This document shows, one piece after another, positions 25,573-34,573 of a stretch of 64,000 nucleotides of DNA; position 1 is the stretch's first letter; every line of letters starts with the position of its first letter. The stretch covers positions 1-64,000 of the forward strand of contig JALHLV010000007.1 of NCBI GenBank assembly GCA_022844405.1, written 5' to 3'. Below the pieces are notes generated by a model, which had not been told where the DNA came from, searched no databases, and saw nothing but the letters and a program-made list of their open reading frames with translations. Source of the stretch: Sphingomonadales bacterium (GTDB taxonomy: Bacteria; Pseudomonadota; Alphaproteobacteria; SMXS01). The position numbers and the translations under genes were made by a program.

Positions 25573-25956
25573 TCACTTGGATTTTCGCTTCGCCTTCTTT
25601 TCGGCATCGAGCCGGGCGATTTCCGCCAGCCGCGCCGCGATGATCGCGCGCACCAGGGCCTCGGGCAGCGGGTGCTCGGGGGTGAACTGGACGGTGCCCT
25701 TGGACGTCCGCCAGCCCTGCAACGCCTGGCCCAGTTCATCGAACAACTCGCCGCTCATGCCGAACAGCGAGCAGTGGTGCTTGAAGGCCGCGAACGACAC
25801 CAGCGCGCGGCCCTGCTTGTAGCTCGGCATGCCGTAGCTGATCTGCTCGGTCGCGCCCGGCGCGGCGTCGCGGATCACCGCACGCAGGGTTTGCAGCGTC
25901 GACCGGGCGGGCTCCGGCACGGCGGCGAGGTAGTCGTCGACGGAGGCGGGCGGCAT
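25573..25956 (-). CDS. DUF1801 (YdhG-like) protein
   Basis: 127 residues from the ATG with AAGGAGAG at a good distance; an ATG six codons upstream (25974) is an alternative. Family features are SVDDYLAAVPEPARSTL, ATEQISYGMPSYKQGRALVSFAAFKHHCSLFG, and a Lys-rich C-terminus (KKAKRKSK). DUF1801 proteins adopt the YdhG fold; biochemical function is unknown. Confidence 0.92.
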   Translation of the reverse strand: MPPASVDDYLAAVPEPARSTLQTLRAVIRDAAPGATEQISYGMPSYKQGRALVSFAAFKHHCSLFGMSGELFDELGQALQGWRTSKGTVQFTPEHPLPEALVRAIIAARLAEIARLDAEKKAKRKSK

Positions 25957-26097
25957 GGCGGTTCTCTCCTTCATTCCCCGTCAGCATATGGTTGATGCGG
26001 CGTCGCGCGCCATGGGATCCTTGGGTCCCGGAGAAAGCCGGCTCAAGGCGGTTGGTCCGCCGTTCCGGCTGATGTACGGTTCCGGCCTTGGCCATGA

Positions 26098-27798
26098 TTG
26101 ACCCACGAACCGCCCGTGAACCCGCACCGCATCGACGTCACCACGCTGGGCGACCTGTTGCTGCGCGCCGCCGACCGGTGGCCGGACAACGACGCCGTGG
26201 TGTTTCCCGATGGCCGCCGGACCTTCGCCCAACTGGCCGCCCGCGGCTACGAGACCGCCCGGTCGCTGATCGCGCTGGGCGTCCGGCCCGGCGAGCATGT
26301 CGGCATCCTGATGCCCAACGGCCTGACCTTCCTCGACCTGCTGTTCGGCTGCGCGCTGGCGGGCGCCGTGCCCGTGCCGCTCAACGGCCGCTACAAGGCG
26401 CATGAGATGGGCTATGTGGTCGAGAACGCCGATCTCGTCGCGCTGCTGACCAGCGACACCATCTCGGAGTTCGCCGACTTCGCGGCCATCCTGAACGGCG
26501 CGTTTCCCGACCTGAAGCATCAGGCCGATCCGCCCCGCGTGTCGCTGGCGGGCGCGCCGATGCTGCGCACGCTGGTGATGGTTGGCGCGCCGGTGCCCGG
26601 TTTCATGGACGGGCGCGATTTCGAGGCGCTGCGGAGTGGCGCCACCGATCAGGACGTGGACCGCTGCCGGGTCGCCGTCGCGCTCAAGGATCCGTGCGTC
26701 ATGATGTACACCTCGGGCACCACGGCCAATCCGAAGGGTTGCCTGCTGTCGCACGAGGCGGTGATCCGCAACGCCTTCGCCATGAACCGCGAGAAATACT
26801 TCTTCGGCCCCGACGACCGCTGCTGGGATCCGCTGCCCCTGTTCCACATGGCGGCGATCCTGCCCATGCTGACCATGTTCACGGGCGGCGCGGCGATGCT
26901 CTCCATGCTGCATTTCGAGCCGGGCGCGGCGCTGCGGATGATCGAGGAGGAGCGGGCGACCGTCCTCTTCCCGCTATTCCCGACGGTGATGACCGGCCTG
27001 ATCAACCACCCGGACTTCGCCACGCGCGACCTCGGCCGCGTCCGCCGCGTTTCCAATACCGGCCCGGCCGACACGCTGCGCCAGTTCCAGGCCGCCATGC
27101 CGTGGGCGGTCCACACCAGCGCCTACGGCATGACCGAGAACGGCGGCGGCATGTGCATGGGCAGCCCGTCGGACAGCGAGGAACAGCGCATGGGTGCCTG
27201 CGGCACGCCGCTCAGCGGCATGGAGATTGCCATCATCGATCCCGAGACCGGCGCCGCGCTGCCGACGGGCGTGAAGGGCGAATTGAAGGTGCGCGGCTAT
27301 TCCGTCTTCGGCGGCTACTACAAGGACCCCGAGAAGACCGCCGAGGTGCTGCGCGACGGCTGGTTCCACACCGGCGATCTGTGCTCGGTGGATGCCGATG
27401 GCCACGTCACCTGCCACGGCCGCATCAAGGACATGCTGAAGGTGGGCGGCGAGAACGTGGCCGCCGTCGAGATCGAGGCCTTCCTGATGACCCATCCGGA
27501 GGTCAAGCTCGCCCAGGTGATCGGCGTGCCGGACGCGCGGTTGCAGGAGGTGGCGGCCGCCTTCGTCGAGCTGAAGCCCGGCGCGGCGGCGACCGGGGAG
27601 GAGATCATCGGCTTTTGCCGCAGCCGCATCGCCAGCTTCAAGGTGCCGCGCCATGTGCGCTTCGTCACCGACTGGCCCATGTCCGCCTCGAAGGTGCAGA
27701 AATTCCGGCTGCGCGAGATGTTCGAGGGCGGCTTTCCAGCCAGCGCCGATGACGGTAAGGTCGCGGCCGGAGCGCGACCAACGGGGAGACGGTCATGA
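26098..27798 (+). CDS. AMP-dependent acyl-CoA synthetase/ligase
   Basis: 566 residues from a TTG at 26098; GTG at 26116 is an alternative start. ANL-superfamily motifs are complete: P-loop YTSGTTANPKG, PLFHMAAIL, YGMTENGG, GWFHTGDLCS, GRIKDMLKVGGENV and the C-terminal catalytic Lys in SASKVQKFRL. It activates a carboxylic acid as its CoA thioester. The stop overlaps the start of a molybdopterin oxidoreductase by ATGA, an unusual pairing that suggests the two act on the same compound. Confidence 0.94.
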   Translation: MTHEPPVNPHRIDVTTLGDLLLRAADRWPDNDAVVFPDGRRTFAQLAARGYETARSLIALGVRPGEHVGILMPNGLTFLDLLFGCALAGAVPVPLNGRYKAHEMGYVVENADLVALLTSDTISEFADFAAILNGAFPDLKHQADPPRVSLAGAPMLRTLVMVGAPVPGFMDGRDFEALRSGATDQDVDRCRVAVALKDPCVMMYTSGTTANPKGCLLSHEAVIRNAFAMNREKYFFGPDDRCWDPLPLFHMAAILPMLTMFTGGAAMLSMLHFEPGAALRMIEEERATVLFPLFPTVMTGLINHPDFATRDLGRVRRVSNTGPADTLRQFQAAMPWAVHTSAYGMTENGGGMCMGSPSDSEEQRMGACGTPLSGMEIAIIDPETGAALPTGVKGELKVRGYSVFGGYYKDPEKTAEVLRDGWFHTGDLCSVDADGHVTCHGRIKDMLKVGGENVAAVEIEAFLMTHPEVKLAQVIGVPDARLQEVAAAFVELKPGAAATGEEIIGFCRSRIASFKVPRHVRFVTDWPMSASKVQKFRLREMFEGGFPASADDGKVAAGARPTGRRS

Positions 27799-29912
27799 CC
27801 ATCCAGCACAAGCGGACCTTCTGCCGCGTCTGCGAGCCGTCCTGCGGCATGATCGCCACCGTCGAGGACGGCAGGCTGACGGCGCTGCAGCCTGACCGCG
27901 AGCATCCGGTCACCAAAGGCTTCGTCTGCCACAAGGGCCTCTACGGCCTCGACATCCACAACGATCCGGACCGGCTGAACGTCCCGCTGAGGCGGGTTGG
28001 CCCCGGCAAGTTCGAGGAAATTTCCTGGGACGAAGCGCTGGACGGGATCGCCACCGGCCTGCAGCGCATCATCGCCCGGGACGGCGCGCGGGCGATTGCC
28101 GGCTACCGGGGCAATCCGTCCGCGTTCAATGCGTTGTTCGGACCGGCCTGGGGCAGCTTCATGGCCGGTCTGGGCGACGTCCGCATGTTCAGCTCGGGCA
28201 CCCAGGACGCGGCCAACAAGCCGGTCGGGGCCGAGGCCAGTTTCGGCAGCCGCACGGTCCACACCATCCCGGACATCGCCCACACGGATTTCCTGCTGAT
28301 CTTCGGCGAGAACCCGGCGGTCAGCCACATGACCTACATGTCGATCGCCGATCCGGTCGGCGTCTTGCGTGAGGCCGAGGCGCGCGGCGCGCGGATCGTC
28401 TATGTCAACCCGCGCACCATCGAGACCGCCCGCTTCGCCGGCAAGGTGCTCCACATCCGCCCCGACACCGACGCCTACCTGATGGCGGCCATGCTGCACG
28501 AGATCGACAGTACCGTGGGTTTCGACGCCGATGCGGTCGCCCGGCACGGCCGGAATGTCGATGAGCTGCGCGCCTTCGTGGCGGCTTATCCCGCCGAGCG
28601 TGTCGCGGGCATCACCGGCATCGACGCCGGCACCATCCGCGCGCTGGCCCGCGACTACGCGGCGGCAGCCAGCGCCGGCATCCATATCGCCACCGGCGTC
28701 AACATGGGCCGGCAGGGCACGCAGGCCTACTGGCTGATGAACATGCTGGCCTTCGTCACCGGCAATCTGGGCCGCAAAGGCGGCAACATCTTCTCGCCCG
28801 GCTTCTATACCCGCAGCGCGTCGGCGGGCCGCGGCAGCACTGACGAGGCCGAGTACCTGGACACGCCGTTCGGCGCGGTTCGTAAGCCCGGCGGCGTCGG
28901 CATCACCCTGCCCGGCGTGCTGATGGCCGACATGATCCTGGATGAGGGGGACCCGATCCGCGCCATGATCGTCAACGCGGGCAATCCGGTGCTGTCGGTG
29001 GGCGGCGAGGCGCGAACCCGCCGGGCGCTGGAGTCGCTGGAGCTGCTGGTCTGCGTCGACATCTACCGCAGCCCGACGGCCGAGATGGCGCATTACGTCC
29101 TGCCCGCCGCCGGGGCGTTCGAGCGCGAGGACGTCAACGCGCTGGGTATCGGGCTGCAGCACCAGCCCTTCGTGCAATATACCGACGCCGTCGTCGCGCC
29201 GGCGTTCGAGCGGAAGCCGGAATGGTGGATCTATGGCCAGCTGGCCCGGCGCATGGGCCTGCCTTCAATCCTCGACGAGGGAGACCACCCGGATCTCTGG
29301 GGCCGGATGAACGCCATGCTGCGCTCCAGCGGCCATTCGATGGACGAGTTGAGGCGCGACGAGGTGATCGTGCTCGCCCAGCCCGACCCTGAGGCATTCT
29401 TCGACAGCGTCATCCAGACCGAGGACAAGCGGGTGGAGTGCTTCCCGCCCATGCTCGCCGTAGCCCGCGAGCGGATGGAGGCGATCTTCCGCGAGCTCGA
29501 CGCCGAACCGCGCGGCCAGCTCAAGCTGATCACCCGCCGCGACGGCTACATGATGAACACCTGGTACGCCAACCTGCCGCGGATGAAGCGCAAGGGCAGG
29601 GACCGCAACTTCCTGCTGATGCATCCGGACGACGCCAGGTCCCGGCAACTCCACGATGGCGCAAAAGTGAATGTGCGGTCGCAATGGGGCGAGCGGGACA
29701 TCGAGCTGAAGTTCGACGCCGACATGATGCCGGGCGTGGTCGCGATCAACCATGGCTGGGGCCACGGCACCGCGGCGGGCATGCGGGTCGCCAGCGCCAC
29801 CGCCGGCGTCAACGCCAACGCGCTGCTGCCGTCCGGACCGGGCACGTTCGAGCCGGTGTCCAACCAGGCCCATATGACCGGTATTTCCGTCGAGGTAACC
29901 GTCGCGCGCTAA
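27795..29912 (+). CDS. Molybdopterin-dependent oxidoreductase (DMSO-reductase superfamily)
   Basis: 705 residues. The N-terminal [4Fe-4S] site is Cys10, Cys13, Cys17 and Cys45 (CRVCEPSCG and GFVCHKG). Molybdopterin segments follow, with GENPAVSHMTYMS, VYVNPRTIETARFAGKVLHI and the C-terminal dinucleotide-binding part (HPDDARSRQLHDGAKV, NHGWGHG). No Tat signal is seen, so the enzyme is likely cytoplasmic. It is translationally coupled to the acyl-CoA ligase. Family members oxidise or reduce formate, thiols, acids or N/S-oxides; none can be chosen here. Confidence 0.93.
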   Translation: MTIQHKRTFCRVCEPSCGMIATVEDGRLTALQPDREHPVTKGFVCHKGLYGLDIHNDPDRLNVPLRRVGPGKFEEISWDEALDGIATGLQRIIARDGARAIAGYRGNPSAFNALFGPAWGSFMAGLGDVRMFSSGTQDAANKPVGAEASFGSRTVHTIPDIAHTDFLLIFGENPAVSHMTYMSIADPVGVLREAEARGARIVYVNPRTIETARFAGKVLHIRPDTDAYLMAAMLHEIDSTVGFDADAVARHGRNVDELRAFVAAYPAERVAGITGIDAGTIRALARDYAAAASAGIHIATGVNMGRQGTQAYWLMNMLAFVTGNLGRKGGNIFSPGFYTRSASAGRGSTDEAEYLDTPFGAVRKPGGVGITLPGVLMADMILDEGDPIRAMIVNAGNPVLSVGGEARTRRALESLELLVCVDIYRSPTAEMAHYVLPAAGAFEREDVNALGIGLQHQPFVQYTDAVVAPAFERKPEWWIYGQLARRMGLPSILDEGDHPDLWGRMNAMLRSSGHSMDELRRDEVIVLAQPDPEAFFDSVIQTEDKRVECFPPMLAVARERMEAIFRELDAEPRGQLKLITRRDGYMMNTWYANLPRMKRKGRDRNFLLMHPDDARSRQLHDGAKVNVRSQWGERDIELKFDADMMPGVVAINHGWGHGTAAGMRVASATAGVNANALLPSGPGTFEPVSNQAHMTGISVEVTVAR

Positions 29913-29956
29913 ATCGGGGCAGTCGCCCTGCGCGAACGCGGGTGCGCCCAGCGGCG

Positions 29957-30469
29957 CTAGGCGAAGCGCGCGAGGAAATCGTCGATGTCGCGCGGTGTCC
30001 GCAAATGGAAAACGGTCTTGGCGGACCGGCGCGATTCAAGTGCCGCCAGCAGCCTGGGACGCTCAAGGCGATGTCCATGCCAGACGAGACGCACAACGCT
30101 CAATGGGCGAGTTCGAGCTGGCCAATCCCCGGGTGCGACCGGCGTTCCGAGGAACAGCCTCCCGACCTGGCGCTTCGTCCACCGCCAGCAATGAAGCCAT
30201 AGCGGAAGGTCGATCATGACGATGGTGTCGGCCGCGTCGAAACGTGTCTCGATGGTGCGCCAGGGGCCAAGGCCATCGATGATCCAGGTACCCCGGGCCA
30301 GGAGCGATGCGTGGATCTCGACGAACTCGTCGTCCCTGACATACCGCCCGTTGTCGGCCCACCGCAGGATATCAACGGAGAAATAGGGCAGCGATCGCGC
30401 CGCACTGAGGCGGCGCGAAAGCGTGGACTTGCCACCACCCACATTGCCGACGACCGCTACCCTGACCAT
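29957..30469 (-). CDS. P-loop kinase-like protein (adenylate-kinase / topology-modulation type)
   Basis: 170 residues from MVRVAVVGNVGGGKST; an in-frame ATG 18 nt upstream is possible. Walker A is GNVGGGKST at about 8-16. The lid-like stretch WIIDGLGPWRTIETRFDAADTIVMIDLP has the pattern seen in FlaR/adenylate-kinase-like proteins: xIxDG, then the R-F-x-AD-x-xxxxD-x-P arrangement. The C-terminal HLRTPRDIDDFL is also typical. It likely phosphorylates a small molecule; substrate unknown. Confidence 0.82.
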   Translation of the reverse strand: MVRVAVVGNVGGGKSTLSRRLSAARSLPYFSVDILRWADNGRYVRDDEFVEIHASLLARGTWIIDGLGPWRTIETRFDAADTIVMIDLPLWLHCWRWTKRQVGRLFLGTPVAPGDWPARTRPLSVVRLVWHGHRLERPRLLAALESRRSAKTVFHLRTPRDIDDFLARFA

Positions 30470-30559
30470 GGCATCATGATATGCCAATTCAATTCAAAAT
30501 CGAACTACTCGCATACCAGGATCCAACACAAGGCGACCCGCCGTGACGGGAGCGGCAAC

Positions 30560-31036
30560 CTACAAATTAAGTTTCTTGTGTTCGGTAAGGTCTGGCTTGC
30601 GGTCCTTGCCGCGCGCCTTGGCCATTTCCCACATGGTCTTGATGTTGCTGCTCGTGCCGTCCCAGAACTCGGCGTAGGACGGCGTCACGGTGACCGCGAC
30701 CACATTGGCGCGCTCGGGTCCGCCGACGAACCAGGCGTCAGCCGCCTTGTTCCAGAGGTCCTTGATCAGGCCGCGATCAGTGCTGACCGACGCCCGGCCG
30801 GAAACCGAGATGAAGTTCCGGTCGGTGGGGGCGATGAAGGCAAGAAGGATGTCCTGGTCCTGCTCGAGTTGCGCCGTCATCGAAGTGGCGTTCTCGACCA
30901 GGAAGCGGATGACGCCGGCATCCTTGTCCGCTCTCGGCGACATGGGCCGCGAGCGCATGGTGTCGCCGTCATGGGTCGTCGCCATGCAGAACGCGAAATC
31001 GTCGAGCAGATCCCATAGTTCTTGCTGATCCGACAT
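30560..31036 (-). CDS. Pyridoxamine-phosphate-oxidase-like FMN split-barrel protein
   Basis: 158 residues; ATG with a clear AAGGAGAG SD. The general-stress-protein-26 pattern is visible: LLDDFAFCMATTHDGDTMRSRPMSP, VIRFLVENATSMTAQLEQDQDILLAFI, FISVSGRASVSTDRGLIKDLWN and WFVGGPERANVVAVTVTPSYAEFWD. It probably binds FMN or F420 and may act in stress defence. It lies 90 bp from the kinase-like gene, same strand. Confidence 0.9.
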   Translation of the reverse strand: MSDQQELWDLLDDFAFCMATTHDGDTMRSRPMSPRADKDAGVIRFLVENATSMTAQLEQDQDILLAFIAPTDRNFISVSGRASVSTDRGLIKDLWNKAADAWFVGGPERANVVAVTVTPSYAEFWDGTSSNIKTMWEMAKARGKDRKPDLTEHKKLNL

Positions 31037-31188
31037 CGTTCTCTCCTTGTGTTGTGAGTAGGAGCAACGGCTTAACCGCCGGTTGGTTCCGGCCTGGTCT
31101 GCGCGGGATAGCCATCGCATTTTCAAGGGATCGGAATAGCGAGAGATCAGGGCTTGGGGATCAGTTGAAAGGTGTGGTCCCAGCAGGA

Positions 31189-31205
31189 CAGTGTTCCAAA
31201 CACTG
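31189..31205. promoter_or_regulatory. 17 bp palindrome CAGTGTT-CCA-AACACTG
   Basis: Perfect 7 bp arms around 3 bp, in the 283 bp gap between the divergent split-barrel gene and the secreted-protein gene. The surrounding DNA is less GC-rich than the window average. It could be an operator for either gene; no regulator gene is adjacent. Confidence 0.35.
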
Positions 31206-31319
31206 GAGATGTTCACGAACAGCTGGTGTACTCTGCCTGACGTCTGCAGTTTACGGGTTGTTGCACCCGTGGTTTGAACGCGATCAACAATGGCTATATC
31301 TTCATAGAGTGGGTGTAGA

Positions 31320-31805
31320 ATGGTGCGTAAAGTTCGGATTTTAATAGGATTGTTGTTTTTCCATATGTACAGTTCCGTGGCGATGGCAGGGGTGTATACG
31401 GATGACCTGGGAAAGTGCCTCGTCAAATCGTCGAGTGCCAAGGATCAGTCCAGGTTGGTGGAATGGGTATTTCAGGCCATGGCCCTTCACCCTGACGTAG
31501 AGCCTTATGCCACGATCACGCCCGAACAGCGCGATGCAACCAACAAGGCGGCTGCCGCGATGATGGAGCGCCTCGTCTTCGTCGATTGCCGAACGGAAGC
31601 CGTCGAGGCGATGAAATATGAGGGAGGCAGCGCGCTGGAATCGTCGTTCAACGTGCTCGGTCAGGTCGCCATGCGGGGCCTCATGAACGATCCTGGCGTC
31701 AGCGCGGGATTGTCTGACTTCGGTAAACATTTCGATATGACCAAGTGGGCCGATATTGGCAAGGAGGCAGGGTTGAACCCACCAGCCAATCCGTCTGCCA
31801 AGTAG
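31320..31805 (+). CDS. Secreted protein of unknown function
   Basis: 161 residues. A signal peptide (MVRKVRILIGLLFFHMYSS...) ends near AMAGVYTDD (about residue 24). The mature part is largely helical, has two cysteines (GKCLVK and VDCRTEA) that could form a disulfide, and ends with a Pro/Asn tail. I do not recognise the family. The upstream half of the gene and its promoter region are richer in A/T than neighbouring genes, so recent acquisition is possible. Confidence 0.7.
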   Translation: MVRKVRILIGLLFFHMYSSVAMAGVYTDDLGKCLVKSSSAKDQSRLVEWVFQAMALHPDVEPYATITPEQRDATNKAAAAMMERLVFVDCRTEAVEAMKYEGGSALESSFNVLGQVAMRGLMNDPGVSAGLSDFGKHFDMTKWADIGKEAGLNPPANPSAK

Positions 31806-32126
31806 TCTGAACTATTTTTTGGTTGCGGTCAGAGGCGGCAGGTTATGGCCCGAGAAGCCGGCATGGAGAACGCGGGCGGTGGCGAAGTGGCGCACGCATT
31901 TCTTGCCGACGCACGTGGAACCGGAGGCGTCTGGTCGATAGTCTTACCGTTTACATCCCTCTTTCCGGCGGCGCGAAACGTGGTAACCTGACGTCCTGCA
32001 GCGCGGCGGATATTTCGCATTGGGCCGACGCGCTGCCTAGACCGGCATCTCCGGGGGGAGAGCAGGCCGGTCCCGCATCTTAGAGGCCAGCATCGTTGTG
32101 AAGTGCCGCTCGCGAGGGGATGGGCA
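31806..32126. other. Intergenic region before the cytochrome cluster
   Basis: 321 bp with no convincing gene on either strand. Just after the secreted-protein stop there is a short TATTTTTTGG stretch that could help termination. The remainder should contain the promoter of the cytochrome cluster. I see no clear -35/-10 pair or long palindrome. GAGGGG at 32114-32119 is the likely ribosome-binding site for the next gene. Confidence 0.5.
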
Positions 32127-34562
32127 ATGCAGTGGTGTCGGTTTCGGCTGATGGCGGCTCTGGCCGCGATTTTCATGTTCGGTGCGGCTGTCTCGGGCGA
32201 GGCCCGGGCGCAGAGCATGCTCAGCGGCGACTATGTCGCCACCAATGCCCCGTACACGGAAAGCGAACGGGCAGGGCGCGAGGTCTGGTTCTTCGCGACG
32301 GCGTTCAACGACCGCTTCTTCACCTATGCCTATCCGCAGCGCCTCGGTGCCGCCATCGACTGGTACAAGGTGCTGGCGGCGGAACATCATGACCAGCTGT
32401 TCCAAGGCTGGGGCGCCATTCCCGATCCCGATTGCTGCATTCCCGGCGAAGCCGACTGCCCGGCCAAGAGCTTGGAGCAGACCTATGGCTTCCCCTATTG
32501 CCCGGGCGACTCCGACCTGCTGAACCATGTGGGCAAGGAGGGATACAAGGATCCCGCCTGCCTGTTCCAGGACGGCCCCTACAACATGTCGACGCCGCAC
32601 GGCGCCAAGGACCAGCGCCAGAGCGCCTGCGACCTGCGGTTCGGCACCTCGACCGGCGCGCTCGGGTTGCGGAAATTCCCCAATCCGCGCTTCGACGCGA
32701 AGAAATGGAAGGCGCTCAACGGCTCGCTGGCGTCATGGGACGGCTACCGAAAGTTCCTGTCGAATGACCCGGCCAAGGCGGACAGCCGGATGAACCGGCT
32801 GTTCGATGGTTCGATCGAGCCGCCGTTCCGCATCGGCATGGCCTGCGGCGCCTGCCACATCAGCTACAAGCCGGAGAATCCGCCCGCCGATCCCAACCAT
32901 CCCGAGTGGGAGAACATCGACGGCCTGGTCGGCAACCAGTACAGCCGCATCTCGCAGCTGCTCGCCTCGGGCATGGAGAAGCACCGGCTGGAATGGCAGC
33001 TCATCGGCTGGGCGCGGCCCGGCACGGTCGACACCTCGGCGCTGCCGATGGACACGGCCTCCAACCCGGGCACCATGAACGCCATCATCAACTTCATGAA
33101 GCGGCCGCTGCACGACCACGAGGTGCTGAAGTGGCGCAAGGCCTCGACCTGCGCCTCGGGCGCCGATCCGGCAGTTTGCTGGTGCGAGCCGGGCAAGCCC
33201 GGCAAGTGCTGGGAGCGGTCGCTGAAGACCGAGAAGGTCGCTCACGTCCTGAAGGGCGGCGAGGACTCCATCGGCTACAACGAAGCCATCCAGCGGGTTT
33301 ACTTCAACATCGGGTCGTGCGCCGAGCAGTGCTGGATGAACCATATCCCGGACCTGCGCGCCGTCGATCCGGCCCAGCGCAACTACGGCCAGACGCCGTT
33401 CGACATCGGCCAGTGCCGCCGCGACTGCGCCAGCTTCCGCGCGATCGAGGACCGGCTCGACGACGTGGTGGCGTTCTTCCTCACCGCGCGTCCGACCGAC
33501 CTCTTCACGGCGCGCGGCATGGGCAGCGAGCGCGACCTTGAAGTGGCGCTGGAGCGTGAGTTCGGCCCCGGCGCGGTCACCCAGGGCCGCAAGGTGTTCG
33601 CCCAGAGCTGCGCCCGTTGCCATTCCAGCCAGAAGGGACCTTACGACAACGTCGATTTCCGCGCCGTCGATCCGGCCGATCCGACCTTGCGGGTCGACTG
33701 GCTGGGCAACGACGAACCGACGCTTGCCTCGGAGGTCGGCACCTACAATGCGCGTGCGCTGCACGCCAACCACATGGAGAGCCGGGTCTGGGCGCAGTAT
33801 GCGTCGAACACGCTGCACCAGCGGCCGGCCGATCCCAACCTGAAGGAACTGCTGAAGGGGAATGGACGCGGCTACTACCGCAACATCTCGCTGCTCAGCG
33901 TCTGGGCGCATGCGCCGTTCATGCACAACAACGCCGTCGGCCCGGAGATCTGCGGCAAGCCGACCGATCCGGACTACGACCTCTACACGTCGCCCTATGT
34001 GGACGCCGCCGGCAAGGCGCTGGCCAATCCGCCGGCCTGCTGGCCGTTCGATCCATCGGTCGAAGGGCGCTACAAGCTTTACAAGGCGTCCATGGAGGAG
34101 CTGCTGAACCCGGCGTCGCGGGTGCCGAAGATGTTCATCACCCAGGACGACATCATCGTCGACGTGGCGCCCGAGCTGAAGATCGGCGACATCACCACGG
34201 GACTGACCCTGAAGATTCCCAAGGGCTTCCCGGCGGTGGCGCTGAACAGCCTGCGCTACAAGGACCTGATGCACGACATGGTGCTGCTCGAGCGGCACGA
34301 GGACAGGCTGGACGGCAAGTACAAGGGCGTGCTGACGCCGGCGCAATATGCCGACCTGAAGACCGGGCTCAAGGAACTGCGCGACCGGCTGCTGCGGGAG
34401 CGGGAGAAGGCTATCGTCGACATCACCGGCGATCCCAACACCTTCGTGCAACGCTACTATTCGAACGTGCTCGACCGGGTCGAGAACAAGGGCCACCGCT
34501 TCGGCGAGGACCTGTCGCCCACCGACAAGAAGGCGCTGATCGCCTTCATGGCGACGTTGTGA
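32127..34562 (+). CDS. Large dihaem c-type cytochrome, first gene of the cytochrome cluster
   Basis: 811 residues. A signal peptide ends near GEARAQS (about residue 29). Two haem c sites are visible: CGACH at 240-244 and CARCH at 495-499. The segment between them has many cysteines (for example CWCEPGKPGKC, CAEQC), so disulfides are likely. Near the C-terminal third, SVWAHAPFMHNNAVGPE resembles the W-x-x-APYLHNGSVP motif of the two later proteins, placing it in the same broad dihaem superfamily although it is larger. It is exported to the periplasm. Function is unknown; oxidation of an organic substrate or electron relay are candidates. Confidence 0.85.
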   Translation: MQWCRFRLMAALAAIFMFGAAVSGEARAQSMLSGDYVATNAPYTESERAGREVWFFATAFNDRFFTYAYPQRLGAAIDWYKVLAAEHHDQLFQGWGAIPDPDCCIPGEADCPAKSLEQTYGFPYCPGDSDLLNHVGKEGYKDPACLFQDGPYNMSTPHGAKDQRQSACDLRFGTSTGALGLRKFPNPRFDAKKWKALNGSLASWDGYRKFLSNDPAKADSRMNRLFDGSIEPPFRIGMACGACHISYKPENPPADPNHPEWENIDGLVGNQYSRISQLLASGMEKHRLEWQLIGWARPGTVDTSALPMDTASNPGTMNAIINFMKRPLHDHEVLKWRKASTCASGADPAVCWCEPGKPGKCWERSLKTEKVAHVLKGGEDSIGYNEAIQRVYFNIGSCAEQCWMNHIPDLRAVDPAQRNYGQTPFDIGQCRRDCASFRAIEDRLDDVVAFFLTARPTDLFTARGMGSERDLEVALEREFGPGAVTQGRKVFAQSCARCHSSQKGPYDNVDFRAVDPADPTLRVDWLGNDEPTLASEVGTYNARALHANHMESRVWAQYASNTLHQRPADPNLKELLKGNGRGYYRNISLLSVWAHAPFMHNNAVGPEICGKPTDPDYDLYTSPYVDAAGKALANPPACWPFDPSVEGRYKLYKASMEELLNPASRVPKMFITQDDIIVDVAPELKIGDITTGLTLKIPKGFPAVALNSLRYKDLMHDMVLLERHEDRLDGKYKGVLTPAQYADLKTGLKELRDRLLREREKAIVDITGDPNTFVQRYYSNVLDRVENKGHRFGEDLSPTDKKALIAFMATL

Positions 34563-34573
34563 GGAGGCCGGCC

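Noticed and set aside
31210-31221. TGTTC-AC-GAACA as a LexA-type box
   Set aside because: The centre is not symmetric and spacing does not fit the alphaproteobacterial GTTC-N7-GTTC pattern.
33318-33344. CAEQCWMNH in the first cytochrome as a third haem site
   Set aside because: It is C-x3-C with His four residues later, not CxxCH. A disulfide role is more likely.
32733-34496. A 587-codon open frame on the minus strand over the first cytochrome
   Set aside because: Same reason: antisense artefact in GC-rich coding DNA.
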